41,493 nucleotides of DNA, from positions 1 to 41,493 of the forward strand of contig NW_025955310.1 of NCBI RefSeq assembly GCF_022376445.1, written 5' to 3'. Positions 1 through 11,380 of the stretch are shown piece after piece. The notes under the pieces are model-generated. The model was given only the letters and a program-made list of their open reading frames with translations. It was not told the DNA's origin and did not search any database. This stretch comes from Fomitopsis serialis (lineage: Eukaryota > Basidiomycota > Agaricomycetes > Polyporales > Fomitopsidaceae). Each line of letters starts with the position of its first letter. The first letter of the stretch is position 1. Made by a program: the position numbers and the translations under genes.

Positions 1-2053
1 GGATGCACTTCATGTGGACGAGCCTGCGTGATATGTGAGTACTCGGTGTTCTGGGTCAGTAGCGACAGATCATGTCATATACTATCTCTCATTTATGTGG
101 CGTATTTTCGTGGTACTCGTGCATGCACTAGCAGGTGTTTAAAAAAACCGTAGCGACTAGCATCATCCAGAGGCCTGAGAGTCAGTGAGACTCCTCGAGT
201 TCGGACGGATGAGCCACAAGAGGCATTATTTTAAATTAATTTTGTCCCCGTCATGTGCTGCAATGAGAATCGTACTCCGCAGCCTGCCCTAAAGCTCCCA
301 CCTAGGTCGCTCCCTTCGCATATTGTGTTTCTTTGGTCTTCACCCTCGGAGCGGTCGAAGTTAACCCAGGATCTGTGCGTGCTTCTCCAATGTTTTCTTT
401 GGACTGTCTGACACAGCATATCATTCAGATTCTACGGAACTGGTGCGGGTCGCACGGTCGATTGGCTGCACAGCGGGCGGTGTCGGAGATGCGGGTGTAG
501 ATGGACGCTTCGGGCTTGGCCAAGCGTTGCCATTCACCGCGCACGAGTCTCCACACAGTGTGCTCTAGATCAGGAACGGGTACGTTACGATTTGTACTCG
601 CTAGAGGCTATGGTGAGGCTGACGGATGTGACAGGCTGTCCAAGAGGGTCAGCTCGTAGTGTCAATCTCAGTGCGATTTAGTTCCCACTGGGGTTGGCTC
701 AGTACTGGTGATCGTCGTCACTCTCGATGAGTGATGGGGGTCCCCTGTTTCCCAATTGGTGCCATGCTGCGATAGCGTGGTACTTCTTGGACATCGCAAA
801 TCAAATAACCAGGACATACACAATGACGGCGCTGTCCACGTCAAGAGACCTCAAGTTGGCTCGGGATGGTGTGGTGTAGTCGAGCGACATTGCAGGATAG
901 GATGGCAGCTGTCATGTAGCGCTATGCGTGGCTCAAAAATGGACTGCGTATTGTGCAACTGCGTCGCGTGTGATTGTGTGCGACTGACTGAGCTTTGGAA
1001 GATTACCAGGTCAGATAGGTTGTACTTTCCGCTTCACTGGCACCGAAGAAGCCCTGGCCTGCGATTTATGCATGCATTATACGGGTTGAATGTCTTCGTT
1101 GCGGACAAGTTGCGGATGGGAGCTCAGGCCAGTGTCGACTATACAGCGCCACAGAAGACATCGACCTTGCCTGCAGGGTGGTACCTTACCCTCGAACTGT
1201 ATGAACAGTCCTACGTCTGTTTCACCCCCAGTAGCAACTCATCTCTTAGATCGAAACCGCGCCAGACAGCAGTACGTACTTGCGATCTCGTCAAACCGTT
1301 AGTGATCCTGATCGACTTTACGTATAGCTGAGCGCGATGCAGATCTGGCGACCGACGTTCCTGCTAGGTGGAGTGAGAGAAGGGGACGTCCCGTCCTCCG
1401 GTACGGAGGCAGGAGGGCAGAGAGTGGGGTCGAGAGGACAATCGCAGCGCTCAAAAGGCCTGCTGGGGTCACGGTCCGAGTGAACCCTCGCAAAATAACA
1501 CAACGTGAGTCTGCACTTACATTCCTCCGCTTCACGGGCAGAATCATCGACGTGCAGCGCGACACCTTTAGAGTGACCTGGCAACTGATTCGCGAGCGCG
1601 ACTTCGTAGGCCTATCTGACGTCGACGTTCGTCGACATACACAATTGTCATGTAGAGGATTTCCTGCCGCCGGCATGTGTCTTTCATTGTAGACATGTCA
1701 CGGAATGGCACTGTTGCAGACGACATGCGAGTACTTGAGCGTCACGAGTTCACATTATCGCCTTCCGGGTTGAGTATAACGTTTGACTGTGCTTCGGATG
1801 CGTCACTACGCATGCGATTCAGCCCCATCCATCAGCGTGGTTCGAATCAGTACGAGTGCACTGACTCCGCACGCAACTTGAAAACAAGTAGCGGAGCGAA
1901 GCGCATAACCAAAGTAAGTCCAGGCGAAACTCTATATCGGGCACTCTATGATCTATCCACAGCCTGAGGCACTTTGCTGTCCATATCATCCGAACGTAGG
2001 ACACCCATCTCAATATCCTGCCCACGTCCCGCTTGCAGCACCTCCACCCCCCC
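1..2053. other. Region without a supportable gene
   Basis: Several overlapping frames of 60-190 codons are open on both strands, the longest from 756 to 1331 on the plus strand. None shows a recognisable domain, signal peptide, membrane segment or consistent exon/intron pattern. The region lies beyond the 3' end of the MFS gene. No tRNA, repeat array or transposon ends were seen. It may be intergenic sequence or heavily decayed sequence. Confidence 0.5.
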
Positions 2054-4490
2054 TCATGCTTTCTCACCAACCTTCTCATCCGCACCCGCCGCCGCCCTCA
2101 GCTGATCCTCGTCTCCTCGTGTAAGCTCCTTGTGCCGGATCATGAATACGCTCGCGAGGGTCGCCGTCGCGGCCAAGCACGCGTTCATGATGAAGAGCGT
2201 GCGGAAGCCGCGCGTGTAGCCGTCGAGGATCGTGATGGCCATCCCGTCAGAGATGCCGAGCGACGCGAGCTTGCTGGAGGCAGAAGAGGAGAGGCGGGCA
2301 CCGAGGACGGTCGGGTCGTCGATGATTGCCTTGATGGCGGTTGCGGAGAGGCCGAGGGCATTCATCGAGGATCGGAGGGAGTTGTTGCTGATGCCAGGCA
2401 TGTAATGGGTGAGTGGCTCTGGATGCAAAGACGATGCACACACATGATCGTAGCCCCGAGAGCGAGCGACAACGTGCCACCGAGTAGTCGCACGAACTGA
2501 GTACACAATGTGAGCACACCCTTGATACACTTGATCGAAGTACTCACGTTTCGCACAGCCGTGACCACAGACATGTCCTTGCGCGACACGCTCGCTTGTG
2601 CCGCCACAGTCGTCGTTTGTAGCGTCTGTGCGAATATTGCGTATCACCATCACGATACTATCAACCAAGGTCTGTGTAGCCCAGCGCACCTGACCAGCTC
2701 CGAGACCTGACAACAACATGAAGAATACCAAGAGACCTTTCGGTGTGCTGCTTGTGATCGTCGAGAGGCACCCGCAACCGATAGCCCACACCGAGAATCC
2801 GGTGTGGATGATAGTCTAACGTGGCTAGCAGTGAATTCACGACCGTATCGGACTTGACAACGGTACGCACCCTGTACCGTCCTGTCCTGCTAACCAGTTG
2901 ACCCTATTTGATGTATGATGAACCTGCAGTGTTGCTCGCGAATGAATCGCTTACCGCAACGAAACTTGCAGTCGTCTGACTGACGAGGACAGGGAAGAGG
3001 AACACGCCTGAGCGGATGGGGAATATCCAAGGGCGACTTGGAAGAACTGCGGTAGATAGAACAGCGCAGAGTAGAAGATCATCCCACTGCAGTACGAGCG
3101 CAGCGGAAGTCAACGCAACGCGACGATTGTCCAGACGAAGGGGCTGACATACTTGACGAACATCGTGATGTACACTCCTGTAACGGTTACGTGTCTGAAG
3201 ATGTACACTGACGGTTTTCCAGTCAACCACCGTTGGAGTCTTCGATAGAGTTGGAGAAGCGTACTCGGGACGATCGGCAGGCGTGCGCCCTTCCATTCCC
3301 AGAAACAAAATAGAGAGACAACCAAGAAGCTGGAGCAGAGGGGGCGAGGACCACTGCGGATGTCCACGGAAACGTGACACCACCCTACGAAAGGGCGAAG
3401 TGCCTCGGTCAGTGCAATGATGGGGATATGCTTGCGCTACTATCGGACGCACCCAGATGAGAGGCAAGAGCAGTAGTGCAACCCGCAAGAGTCAGCGCTG
3501 CTCCGAGGTAATCGACCACCATCAGCTTCCTGGTGAGTGAATTCAACGGTTAATTAGCTGCGCTGTCTAGTTTCATGTCTTGGAAAAGCTATACCCCCGT
3601 AGGTTGCCTTCCACAGACTTGAGCGGAAGTACGAGGAGCACGGCACACATCGCGACAAACGAGATAGGCGGCGTGACCCAAAAGCACCACTAGCAAAACA
3701 GTGCCGGGGAGGCAGACATGTCAGTATCGCTGTCTAATGCTATTCAAGTGATCTCAGACTCACCCTCCAGTTGACCTTCTGGGCCAGAGCACCGCCGATG
3801 AGGGGGCCAATCGCGAAGCCGAAGGCAACCACAACACCAATGATACCCTGGTATTTACCTCTAGATACATCATGAGGAGCATCCGTTCGAAATACGCAGG
3901 GACGAAGTCAATGAAAACGTCCTGGGATACGACTGCATGCAAGTCCTCTACACACCGATCACGTAGGCTAACCACGTCGGAGATGACGATTTGACCGACG
4001 CTGACAATGGCGCCGCCGCCTGCGCCGGCAATTCCGCGGTATATGATGAGTTCGACGATGGTGCGAGAGAACCCGGCGAGGATGCTCCCTAGCATGAAGA
4101 GCGCCATGGCGAGGCATAGGCTGGCCTTTCGACCGAAGATATCACTGAATCGGCCGTCTTGATAGACAAACAGACAGACAGACATTCGTGAGCATAATTT
4201 CGATGCACGTAGGTGAATCAGAATTAACTCACAAAGTGGTTGGAAGGCAGTCGAAGTGAGCAAGTACCCTGAAGGTACCCAAGACACGACAGAACCAGCA
4301 TTGAACGCATCCGATATAGTGGGAAGAGCGGTGGCAACAATGGTCGAGTCTAGAGTAGACACAAGAATGCATAGAGAGAGACTGCAGAAGACCGCAACAA
4401 CCTTTTGAAGGGAAGAAGATTCGTCTGGTCCGTGAGCGAGATCACATCTGCAGCCTTGCTCTTGGACGCATGTTCCGAGCCTGTTGGATC
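2054..4490 (-). pseudogene. MFS transporter of the DHA2 (14-TM drug/siderophore) type, frameshifted
   Basis: Reading on the minus strand from about 4490, the pieces spell a DHA2-type proton antiporter: DQTNLLPFK, then STLDSTIVATALPTISDAF, VVSWVPSGYLL, YGRFSDIFGRK, GIAGAGGG, GPLIGGALAQKVNWR, WCFWVTPP, FCFWEWKGARLPIV, GVYITMF, LPQFFQVALGYSP, SQTTASFVA, AIGCGCLSTI and SRKDMSVVTAVRN, ending at a TGA at 2054. At least eight small introns with good splice sites can be placed. The frame is lost four times: near 4410 (A4 where A5 is expected after LLPF), near 3470 (before LLPLIW), near 3344 (C5 where C6 is expected) and near 3018 (C4 where C5 is expected). No in-frame ATG precedes the DQTNLLPF segment; the upstream frame runs into a poly-A tract. 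I infer a pseudogene, unless the homopolymer losses are sequencing errors. Substrate cannot be inferred. Confidence 0.8.
4170..4183. repeat. (CAGA)n microsatellite
   Basis: A short run of CAGA units lies inside an intron of the MFS gene, between the exon ending TAFQPL and the exon starting YGRFSDIF. It is probably neutral. Confidence 0.6.
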
Positions 4491-4536
4491 GCCGATCTCG
4501 ATGGTGTTAGTGGTCCGTGTGTGACTAGCTGGTGTC

Positions 4537-4560
4537 TTTTTTTTTTTTTTTTTTTTTTTT
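4537..4560. repeat. T24 homopolymer tract
   Basis: An uninterrupted run of 24 T lies just upstream of the MFS reading frame (poly-A on the gene's own strand). It could be a promoter dA:dT tract or the tail of a retroposed copy. No retroelement body or target-site duplication was recognised next to it. Its length makes the exact count unreliable. Confidence 0.85.
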
Positions 4561-6153
4561 GTATTCTCCGTGTTTTAGGCCCGTACTGTAGGTACATGTG
4601 GGCAACAATAGTAAGGGACGTCAGACGTTAGCAGACCGTGCTGCGGCTTGGGCCCCAGATCCCGAGAACCCGCCTCCCTGCGACCTCACCACCCTCCCAG
4701 CCCCTGCCCTCCTCCTGCATCCAAGGCGTGTCGGGGTGTGGGCAGTCGTAGGTATCGTCCTGGTCTTCGTCATCCCCCAGTGACCCGTAAGGTGGGCCAC
4801 TTAACCATCATAATCTCCCGCGAGGGCGCGTTGAGCACGCCCGTAGTTACGATAGGCGCTTATCGATCACATCACCAAGGGCGCTCCCAGAGCCCCCGCC
4901 CCCCCTGCACCGTGTCCACCTTCACAATGCCGCTTGCAGCCCAATGTATAGCACGCTCAAAACCCCAGGGCTGGTGTCAACCAACGAGGGCGGCGCCGAG
5001 AACGACTCCCCCCAACGGCATCGTTTGTGTCGAAGGATTTTTAAGCGAGTCGGGGGCCCGCCGACATGATCCAGTCCTCGCCAAAGGGCGCCTCGCCCTG
5101 CTTGGCTGTGGGTGCTGTGTAATTGCGGAGACCTCCTCCCCAGCAGCGGCAGTTTTCGTGTAGCGAGGGGCAAGCTCAGGCCTGGCGTAGCGGGAGCGGG
5201 ATCGATGGGACAGGAAGGGGATCGGGTCTGCAACCCGCGATCGGTTTTTTGAGGTCGTCCGCGGTCCCGATTCGTTATCGAGTTGGTCGATATAGGGAAG
5301 AAAGGAGTGTGGGGGTCGAGTTGGGCGAGTCTTGACACTGAGTGAGGATGGGACGGGCGAGAGAAAGGGCAGATGGGTGCCGATAGCGCGGGCGCTAAAG
5401 GGAGATGATGGTGGTGCGAGGTCAAGAAGGATGGACTAGCTGGTGTCGCTGTCAGCATGTCATCGACGTCAACCCCATGTTCGTGTTCGTGCTCGTGTGA
5501 GCACATATGCATATCGTTGTCATCCCCGGGCATCGCAGGCGTCGCGGTGATCGTGCCAAGTCGTGAAGGTAAGGGGGGTAGTGCTGGGGAGATCACTGCT
5601 AGGAAAACTTTTAAGTAGGCACGTTGCAGAGCAGGACGCTCAAGAACCTCGAGGTCGAGTCATGCAACATGTTGCAGCATGTTACGAGTCCTACTTATCT
5701 GGGCCCGAGGCATGGGTAGCCCGCCGAACCTGCCGAGTTCCAACAGTGCTAAGTAGATTCAGAATAACGCAGGAAATCGTACGCGTGACCACGATGAGTC
5801 AACTGAGTATATTTCTTTGAGTGCCTAATAGCTATACTTACTACGACCAGTCGCGTCTGGCAGGTGGTCTGACACTGAGTACTTCGTTCACTGAAAGGTC
5901 GTCCATCCGGGCCTAAGTAGTACTGTAAGCATCGCATCGCACGAGATGTGTCTCGTGAGCTGATGTCAATGCACGCACAGTGCGTTGGTGACACTGCATC
6001 GCTGCAGACTCGCAGATGACGTCGACGTCGACGCACAAGGCCTGTTCAAACAGCCTTCTCCCTAGCGATTCGCTAGTACCATACTGACATACGGTCTAAA
6101 CGCATTATAAGGTATAAGCTTGCGTTCTGCCAGCGCTACCTACCCTGCAACAT
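4561..6153. other. GC-rich low-complexity region with an unassigned ORF
   Basis: A minus-strand frame of 224 codons is open at 4922-5596. It is rich in Pro, Ser, His and Arg and contains a histidine/glutamate stretch (SHEHEHEHG) followed by HHHH. The composition is more biased than in neighbouring genes, and the overlapping plus frames are also open, as expected for GC-rich DNA with few stops. I found no domain, splice-consistent extension or start context. It may be part of a decayed gene, a disordered protein or non-coding DNA. At 6015-6033 there is a short GACGTC/GTCGAC-rich stretch. Confidence 0.3.
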
Positions 6154-8195
6154 CTACTCGGATATTTTTGCCTCCTTGCATGCCGGTTCCTCTGTCTCCT
6201 CCGTGCTCAGGCTCCCTTCCGAGTCGCTCCCGCTTGACTGGCTGGGTCGTTTACGCTTCTGGATGAGTCCATCGGTTTCGAGGACACTGTCAGGTAGGGC
6301 TTCATCAAAAGGCGGGCCCTTTCGGTGCAACTCTGCATCCAGACGGTGATTGAACCCTATACACTGAAAACCAACGAGTTGCGTCTTCAGGATGCCCATC
6401 CGGTACATTTCAGGAAGAGTGATTGCCACCGCGTTGTTATCGGGCGCAGATATCTCGGTCTGCTCTGCCACCGCCTTGTGTAGGTTCGCGACACTTCGCT
6501 TTAGTAGATGGTGTGAGCCAATATCAGTAGGATTTTCGAAACAATGCTAGTCACGGCTCACCACAAAAGATGTAACACAGATCTCTGTAACACAAATGTC
6601 TCCAGGACCCTCCAGCGCTTGGTAGGTGCCGACGTAGTAGCATTTCTTCTGATAATCATGAAAGAGCTCGTATGTACCCTTTGCGAAGCCAGTTGTCTCG
6701 CAGCGCGACCACTTAGCACCCATATGGGCAGTGGAGCGGTACCTATATATGGGAAAAACCAGGAGTGCATGCTGAGAGTCTGGGAGCCACATTAGACAGC
6801 CGCTTGATGTGAGATCTCGGTGTTTCACTATTTGCTTCTTGCGTAGCTCCTCGATTCTTTTCCATCGTTCGGCAAGCTGAGTGACATTTCAAATGAGAAG
6901 ATCCACATTTGCGACCAAGCATTCAATACTTACTGGCAGTTCAATGGGTACAAGATTCGAGAAATCGATCGTCTCACCCGGTCCAGGCAGTGCCAACATC
7001 TTATCTTTGAACTTCGTAACCTGTTCGGGAGATACTCCATCTCCGCTTGCCAATATCTTGCTCTTGCCATAGTCGCGCTTGTAACGGGTGGTATCAGGCT
7101 TGCTGGCAGTTGACGATGCAAGCGTCGCCTACAGGTCTTGGTCAGCGCGCATGGACGACATGAGTGGATCGACAAGACATTCACCTTCGTGGTTTTTAAC
7201 TCAGCCGAAACATCCCGGAGTTGCCGTTGCAGTTGGTTCTCAGTGGCAATAGCCCCTTCGCGGGCTACAAGAGCTTCCTTGTGAGCTGTCTCGATGGTTG
7301 CGAGCTTGTTTCGCAGTTCCATGATCTATCGCAGTTCAGACGGCGAACTCTGCACCGTTAGATGGCCAAGCCTCTCACCTGTTCGTCCTTCTCGTGCACA
7401 GATGTCTCAGATTGTTTCACCTTGGCTGCCTGCCTCAAGCGCTCTTCTCTCTCTTGTCTTTTGAGCTGTTCAAATTCGACCTTGCTTTGGTCTAGTTCAT
7501 TCGCAAGAGTTCCCGTCTTCAGAACGATGGTGTGAGGTGATCGTTGTGAAGCATTGGTATCGGTACCTTGGCTTCCATTTCTCGAAGAACACGTTTCTGC
7601 GTTTGGGAGTGAGACCCTGGTTCAATGATACAAGCGAGGCGATGTCTGCTCACCATTTCCGTGCCATGTTCCCGTTCTGCGCTCAGCAGGCCATAGATGT
7701 GCGTCAGCTAAGTACGATGGAAGCGGTATTCAAGTTGAGCATAAGAACCATTTGCGTTAGAAAACTCACTTCGCTCCGGAGCGATCCAATTAGTTCAGGC
7801 TGTCGAGGGGTATCAACATCGTCGAGACATTGGTCCTGACATTGAAGAGGATACGTACTTCTGATGCGTTGCTACGCAGCTCCTCCAACGCCTAGTGGCG
7901 CGGAAAGTCAATGCAACTACGTTGCTGTCGCAATATGTGTTACGTGACGTACTTTGCTGGATGCCTCATGCTTACTCTCACTTTGCGCCAGTGCTATCTG
8001 TAGCTCGTTGCGTTCCTAAATATCGCGTCCCAGTCAAAAGACAATGTGAATGAGATTGAACTAGAGTAAATACCAACGAATGCCACTGGTACTTACCTGC
8101 TCAGACGCACGCAGCTGGGTCTCTACGTTCAAGAGCTTCTGTTCCAAGAAGTGCAGGAATTCAGTCTGTAGTCTCGGACTTGCCGGGATGGACAT
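6154..8195 (-). CDS. Coiled-coil protein with C-terminal YVGTY module, paralog A1 (DUF6697-like)
   Basis: Eleven exons give about 492 residues. The ATG at 8195 opens a segment (LQTEFLHFLEQKLLNVETQL) shared by all four A paralogs, which fixes the start. Exon lengths in gene order are 99, 63, 33, 66, 54, 30, 138, 141, 195, 315 and 345 nt; all introns are phase 0. Exons 1-8 encode charged heptad-rich coiled coil. Exon 9 ends in the linker KFKDKMLALPGPGETIDF. Exon 10 (6562-6876) carries WLPDSQHAL, GTYELFHD and YYVGTYQALEGP. Exon 11 (6154-6498) carries LPEMYRMGILKTQLVGFQCI, GFNHRLDAELH and a tail with KRKR, a Ser/Asp/Glu-rich stretch and EEPACKEAKIS before TAG. The intron that separates the linker exon in the other A copies is absent. 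Function unknown; the tail suggests a nuclear protein (inference). It lies downstream of B1 on the same strand. Confidence 0.85.
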
Positions 8196-8210
8196 CCTAG
8201 TCGAGACCGG

Positions 8211-8236
8211 ACACTGGCCACTCGCAGTGCCAGTGT
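8211..8236. repeat. Inverted repeat just upstream of paralog A1
   Basis: Arms ACACTGG and CCAGTGT flank inner CCACT/AGTG sequences, forming a near-perfect 26-nt palindrome. It ends 15 nt before the A1 start codon on the gene's strand, so it would lie in the 5' leader or core promoter. I did not find an equivalent palindrome at that position in A2-A4. It could be an operator-like site, an RNA hairpin, or chance. Confidence 0.4.
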
Positions 8237-9090
8237 CTGAACTTGAACGTTGAACTTTGAAGCCTGGGAAGTCAAGAATGAAGAGTCTTTAGTAATACCG
8301 CGCTGAGTCTATCCTTCTGTAGACCCAACGGTACTCACAATAGTCACAAGGGTGTCGCGAATGGACTTGCCAGTGCGCGTCTCGATCAGGAGGAGGAGGC
8401 GATTCAGAGGCGATTGTCCCGCGACGCAGCGTATCGCGATCATGTGACTCGCATGGGTTCGCGTCGCGCGACGTTGGTGACTTACTAGACTGTCAGTACT
8501 TCAGTGGTCACCCAGATGCTCAAGGACGCGTTTTATTTCTTGCCTAGTGGTGCAATGAATATAACTCAGCGAACTAGCAGTGAGCAGGGCTTGAGTAGTG
8601 GGTAGTGGACCAACGTCACGGTGCAAGTGACCGCGCCACGAAGCTTCCACTCAGGACCGAAGCTTCCACTTACTAGAGTAGAGCGGCCGTGACCGACTCG
8701 GTGATACGACATGCTATGTAGCTATACCGTTGTTCAGCTTCTTGATGCCAGCATACTGGACTATGAGATCGGGGTTATGCGGGTAAAGCAGGTAAGGCAC
8801 CGACTCCGTCGCGATTTCGAGGTGACGTGCTCTTTTGTGTTGTTCGTTTCCGAGTGACTGTACGTCCGGCAATATTCCCATTCGCATGTTCCAGCCATAG
8901 TGACTCTTGACACAGACATATGATCAACCAGACAAGAACCAACAATTTGTTTTCCAGGCCGATCCGTGACGTCGATCGGGCAGGCACCTCACTTCGCAAA
9001 TCTGTGATGTCTCGAGGTTTAGTGCATTAGTTGAACGAGCATTCGTACTATAGTACATAGAACTTCGAACGAATGACAACAACAGACGTT
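8237..9090. other. Spacer between B1 and A1
   Basis: These 850 bases separate the 3' end of B1 from the 5' end of A1, both on the minus strand. No coding signal was found. The left part has TTGAAC-type repeats near 8238-8262, and a GTCGCGCGAC palindrome lies near 8464. It presumably holds the A1 promoter and the B1 terminator. Confidence 0.5.
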
Positions 9091-11380
9091 CTATCCCTCG
9101 CGTTTGATCATTTTCGCCACTGGCTTCGCCGCCTGACTCGCCACCGTTCTCGCCCTCTTCCGCGGATCCGCAGGCACCCCCGCCTCGCATTTACGTTTCA
9201 GTGATGAGCGAGGGCTGACCTCAGGCTCGAACTTGGGTCTGACAATGGAAGGGGAAGGGGGCTGCTCCGTCTTCGAAGGCGTCTGCACGTACTGTGCTCG
9301 GAGACGATCGTCGAAGCCCTCCTTGTAGCCGACGTATTGCATGCCGATCACCCCAAGAGACAGGCGCCCTTCGCGTACGCACCCTCCACCCCGTCGAACA
9401 TGTGCTGAGTACTCTTGCACGCCTCCAGAGTGTGGCGCGCCAGCGTCTCTGCGGCGTTTCGCTGCAATGGCCCAGGTGAGCCGACAAACACAAAAGGCGG
9501 ATGAGATGAGCACTGACTGGCAATCTAAGTTGCGCGAGGTCTGGAACACCCGACAGGATCGGCCCTTTGAAGAACTTGTAGGTCCCCGCATAGAACACGA
9601 GCCCGCGGTTACCCCGGAGGAACAGCTCCCGGACCTGCTCGTTGATGTCGTCGCGGAGCGTGTTGGATGTCCAACTCGGGCACGGCAGCTCTCCTACTGA
9701 CTGATAGAAGTATGCGGGGATGACTGCCAGTCCGTTCCGGGATCCTGTAGGCCACCACAGAGGCAGGTCCGACAGGTACAAGACGGAGCGCGGTTCGCTG
9801 TCGGTCTATTAGCGACAGCGATACAATGAGATCCAAGTTTGCTCACTACGTGTGATCGATGATCTATGCAAGTAGTTCGGAGATCAGGCGAGGCTTGACA
9901 GGGAATCGAATATGAACCCACCTCGGATATACGGGTCGTGGAACCAATGCACTCAGGGTTCAAGCAAGGTTGTCTCTTGTTCGGGGAAGGCCGGAGACCG
10001 GCGGGCTCAGGGAGATCCTGCATAAATCTTGAGAAGTGATCATACTATCGTCGGTCGGCCATGTTAGACATTGATCAACACATGTCAGCGTTCAACGACT
10101 CACCCTTCCGGCCCAGTTTCCATATCGCTTGAGAGTGATATCAGCCTTTTCCGCAGCAGCCTTGTACTTGTCCGATGAGACCTTCAGCTCGTCTCTCTCC
10201 TACGAACAGCGGCATAAATCGTAAATGTCAGGGCGTAGAGGTTACAGTGAAGACTCACCTTCAGAAGGGCCGCGAACGATTCGTCGCGCGCCTTCAGGTC
10301 TTTGACGGCTTTGACTCTGGCAGCACGCGCTTGATCCCTCTCAGCCTCTACACCACGCATCGCGTCCTGTACGGCCTTCGAACTCTTCTCGCGCGCGAGT
10401 ACTTGCTCCTCCTTCTCGCGCAGCTTCGTCCCCAGAGACGCGATGGTCTGCTCCTTCCGACGAATTTCTTGGTCTCGGGCCTGCACCGTATCGTGTAACT
10501 CCACGACCCTAGTCTTCAATCGAGCATTGAAATCCGTGAGGTGCTGAATGGACAACAGAGTCATCAGAAGTGAGAATCATATCACAATGAAGGAAACTCA
10601 CTGCGATGGTATCCTGATTCTCCCTCGCTACCTCCTCGCATGCACGCAGCGCGTCATCCTTCTCATGCACTTTGTCTTGCAGGGTAGCGAGCATCTCGGT
10701 CTTCCTCGCGACCTCTTCGTCTCGCATACGCGTCCCTTCGCGCAGTTCAGCGATCTGAGCTTCTAGCTCCGAGTTAGTCCCTGTGAGATGCTGCTCGAAT
10801 GGTCAATAGATAAGCAGTGGGACGATGGTCGACGAACGTACAGCGGTGATATGTTGTTTCTCCATCACGATCTGCCGCTTCTCCTGCACGAGTCGTTCAA
10901 GATGCGCCTGCAAGCCATTCGCCGGCTGTTCCCAGACCAGCAGATCAGCAAAACGGGGTCGAGGATGAAAGGGAACAAACAAACTCACAACCCCCTCGGT
11001 TTCAGCACGTCTGTGCTCCGCCTGCAACTCGTCCCGCAGGGCCTTGAGCACCTGTGCCGCGTACACAATCATCTCAGGCCCAGAGTACTGTCCCTTGGGC
11101 ACCGTGAAGATGTGGTGCAGCGCGCGGAGCATGCCCGCGCAGCAGTCCTCCCTTTGATCATCGCAACCCGCCGCCGGCACCCGCGTGTTGCGCGATCTCT
11201 CGAGCTCCTGCAGGCGACAAGTATGAGGGCGGCATAAGGATGTACAGAGACGGTGCTCTCAGGACGTACCTCTTCTGCTGCACTGAGCCGTACCCGCGTC
11301 TTCTTCAGCTCATCGCCGAGCAGCTTCACCATCTCTGAGGCGAGCTCCGAGTTGAGCATGATCGGCACCGTCGCGTCCAT
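9091..11380 (-). pseudogene. Coiled-coil protein paralog B1 (DUF6697-like), last exon frameshifted
   Basis: ATG at 11380 (exon 1 11270-11380) gives a start nearly identical to B2 (NSELASEMVKLLGDELK). Later exons match B2 one for one: a CCAGMLRALHHIF/ALRDELQAEHRRAE exon, three coiled-coil exons, the linker FMQDLPEPAG, and the module exon with LYLSDLPLWWPTGSRNGLAV, EQVRELFLRG and VFYAGTYKFFKGP. All introns look phase 0. Exon 3 seems to use an acceptor nine codons downstream of the one in B2, because the B2-type AG has become CG. In the last exon the B2-like frame stops at TGA 9348-9350. One base is missing just upstream (about 9355-9368), so SLGVIGMQYVGYKEGFDDRL and the basic tail to 9091 are out of frame. 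A truncated protein of about 500 residues without the GMQYVGY segment is predicted, unless the lost base is an assembly error. Confidence 0.75.

Noticed and set aside
756..1331. 191-codon plus-strand open frame
   Set aside because: No domain, signal or splice support; overlapping frames on both strands are also open; several amino-acid stretches look random.
2033..2500. 155-codon plus-strand frame rich in Glu/Arg
   Set aside because: It is the antisense shadow of the C-terminal exon of the MFS gene.
4537..4560. T24 tract as a retrotransposon tail
   Set aside because: No reverse transcriptase, internal promoter or target-site duplication nearby.
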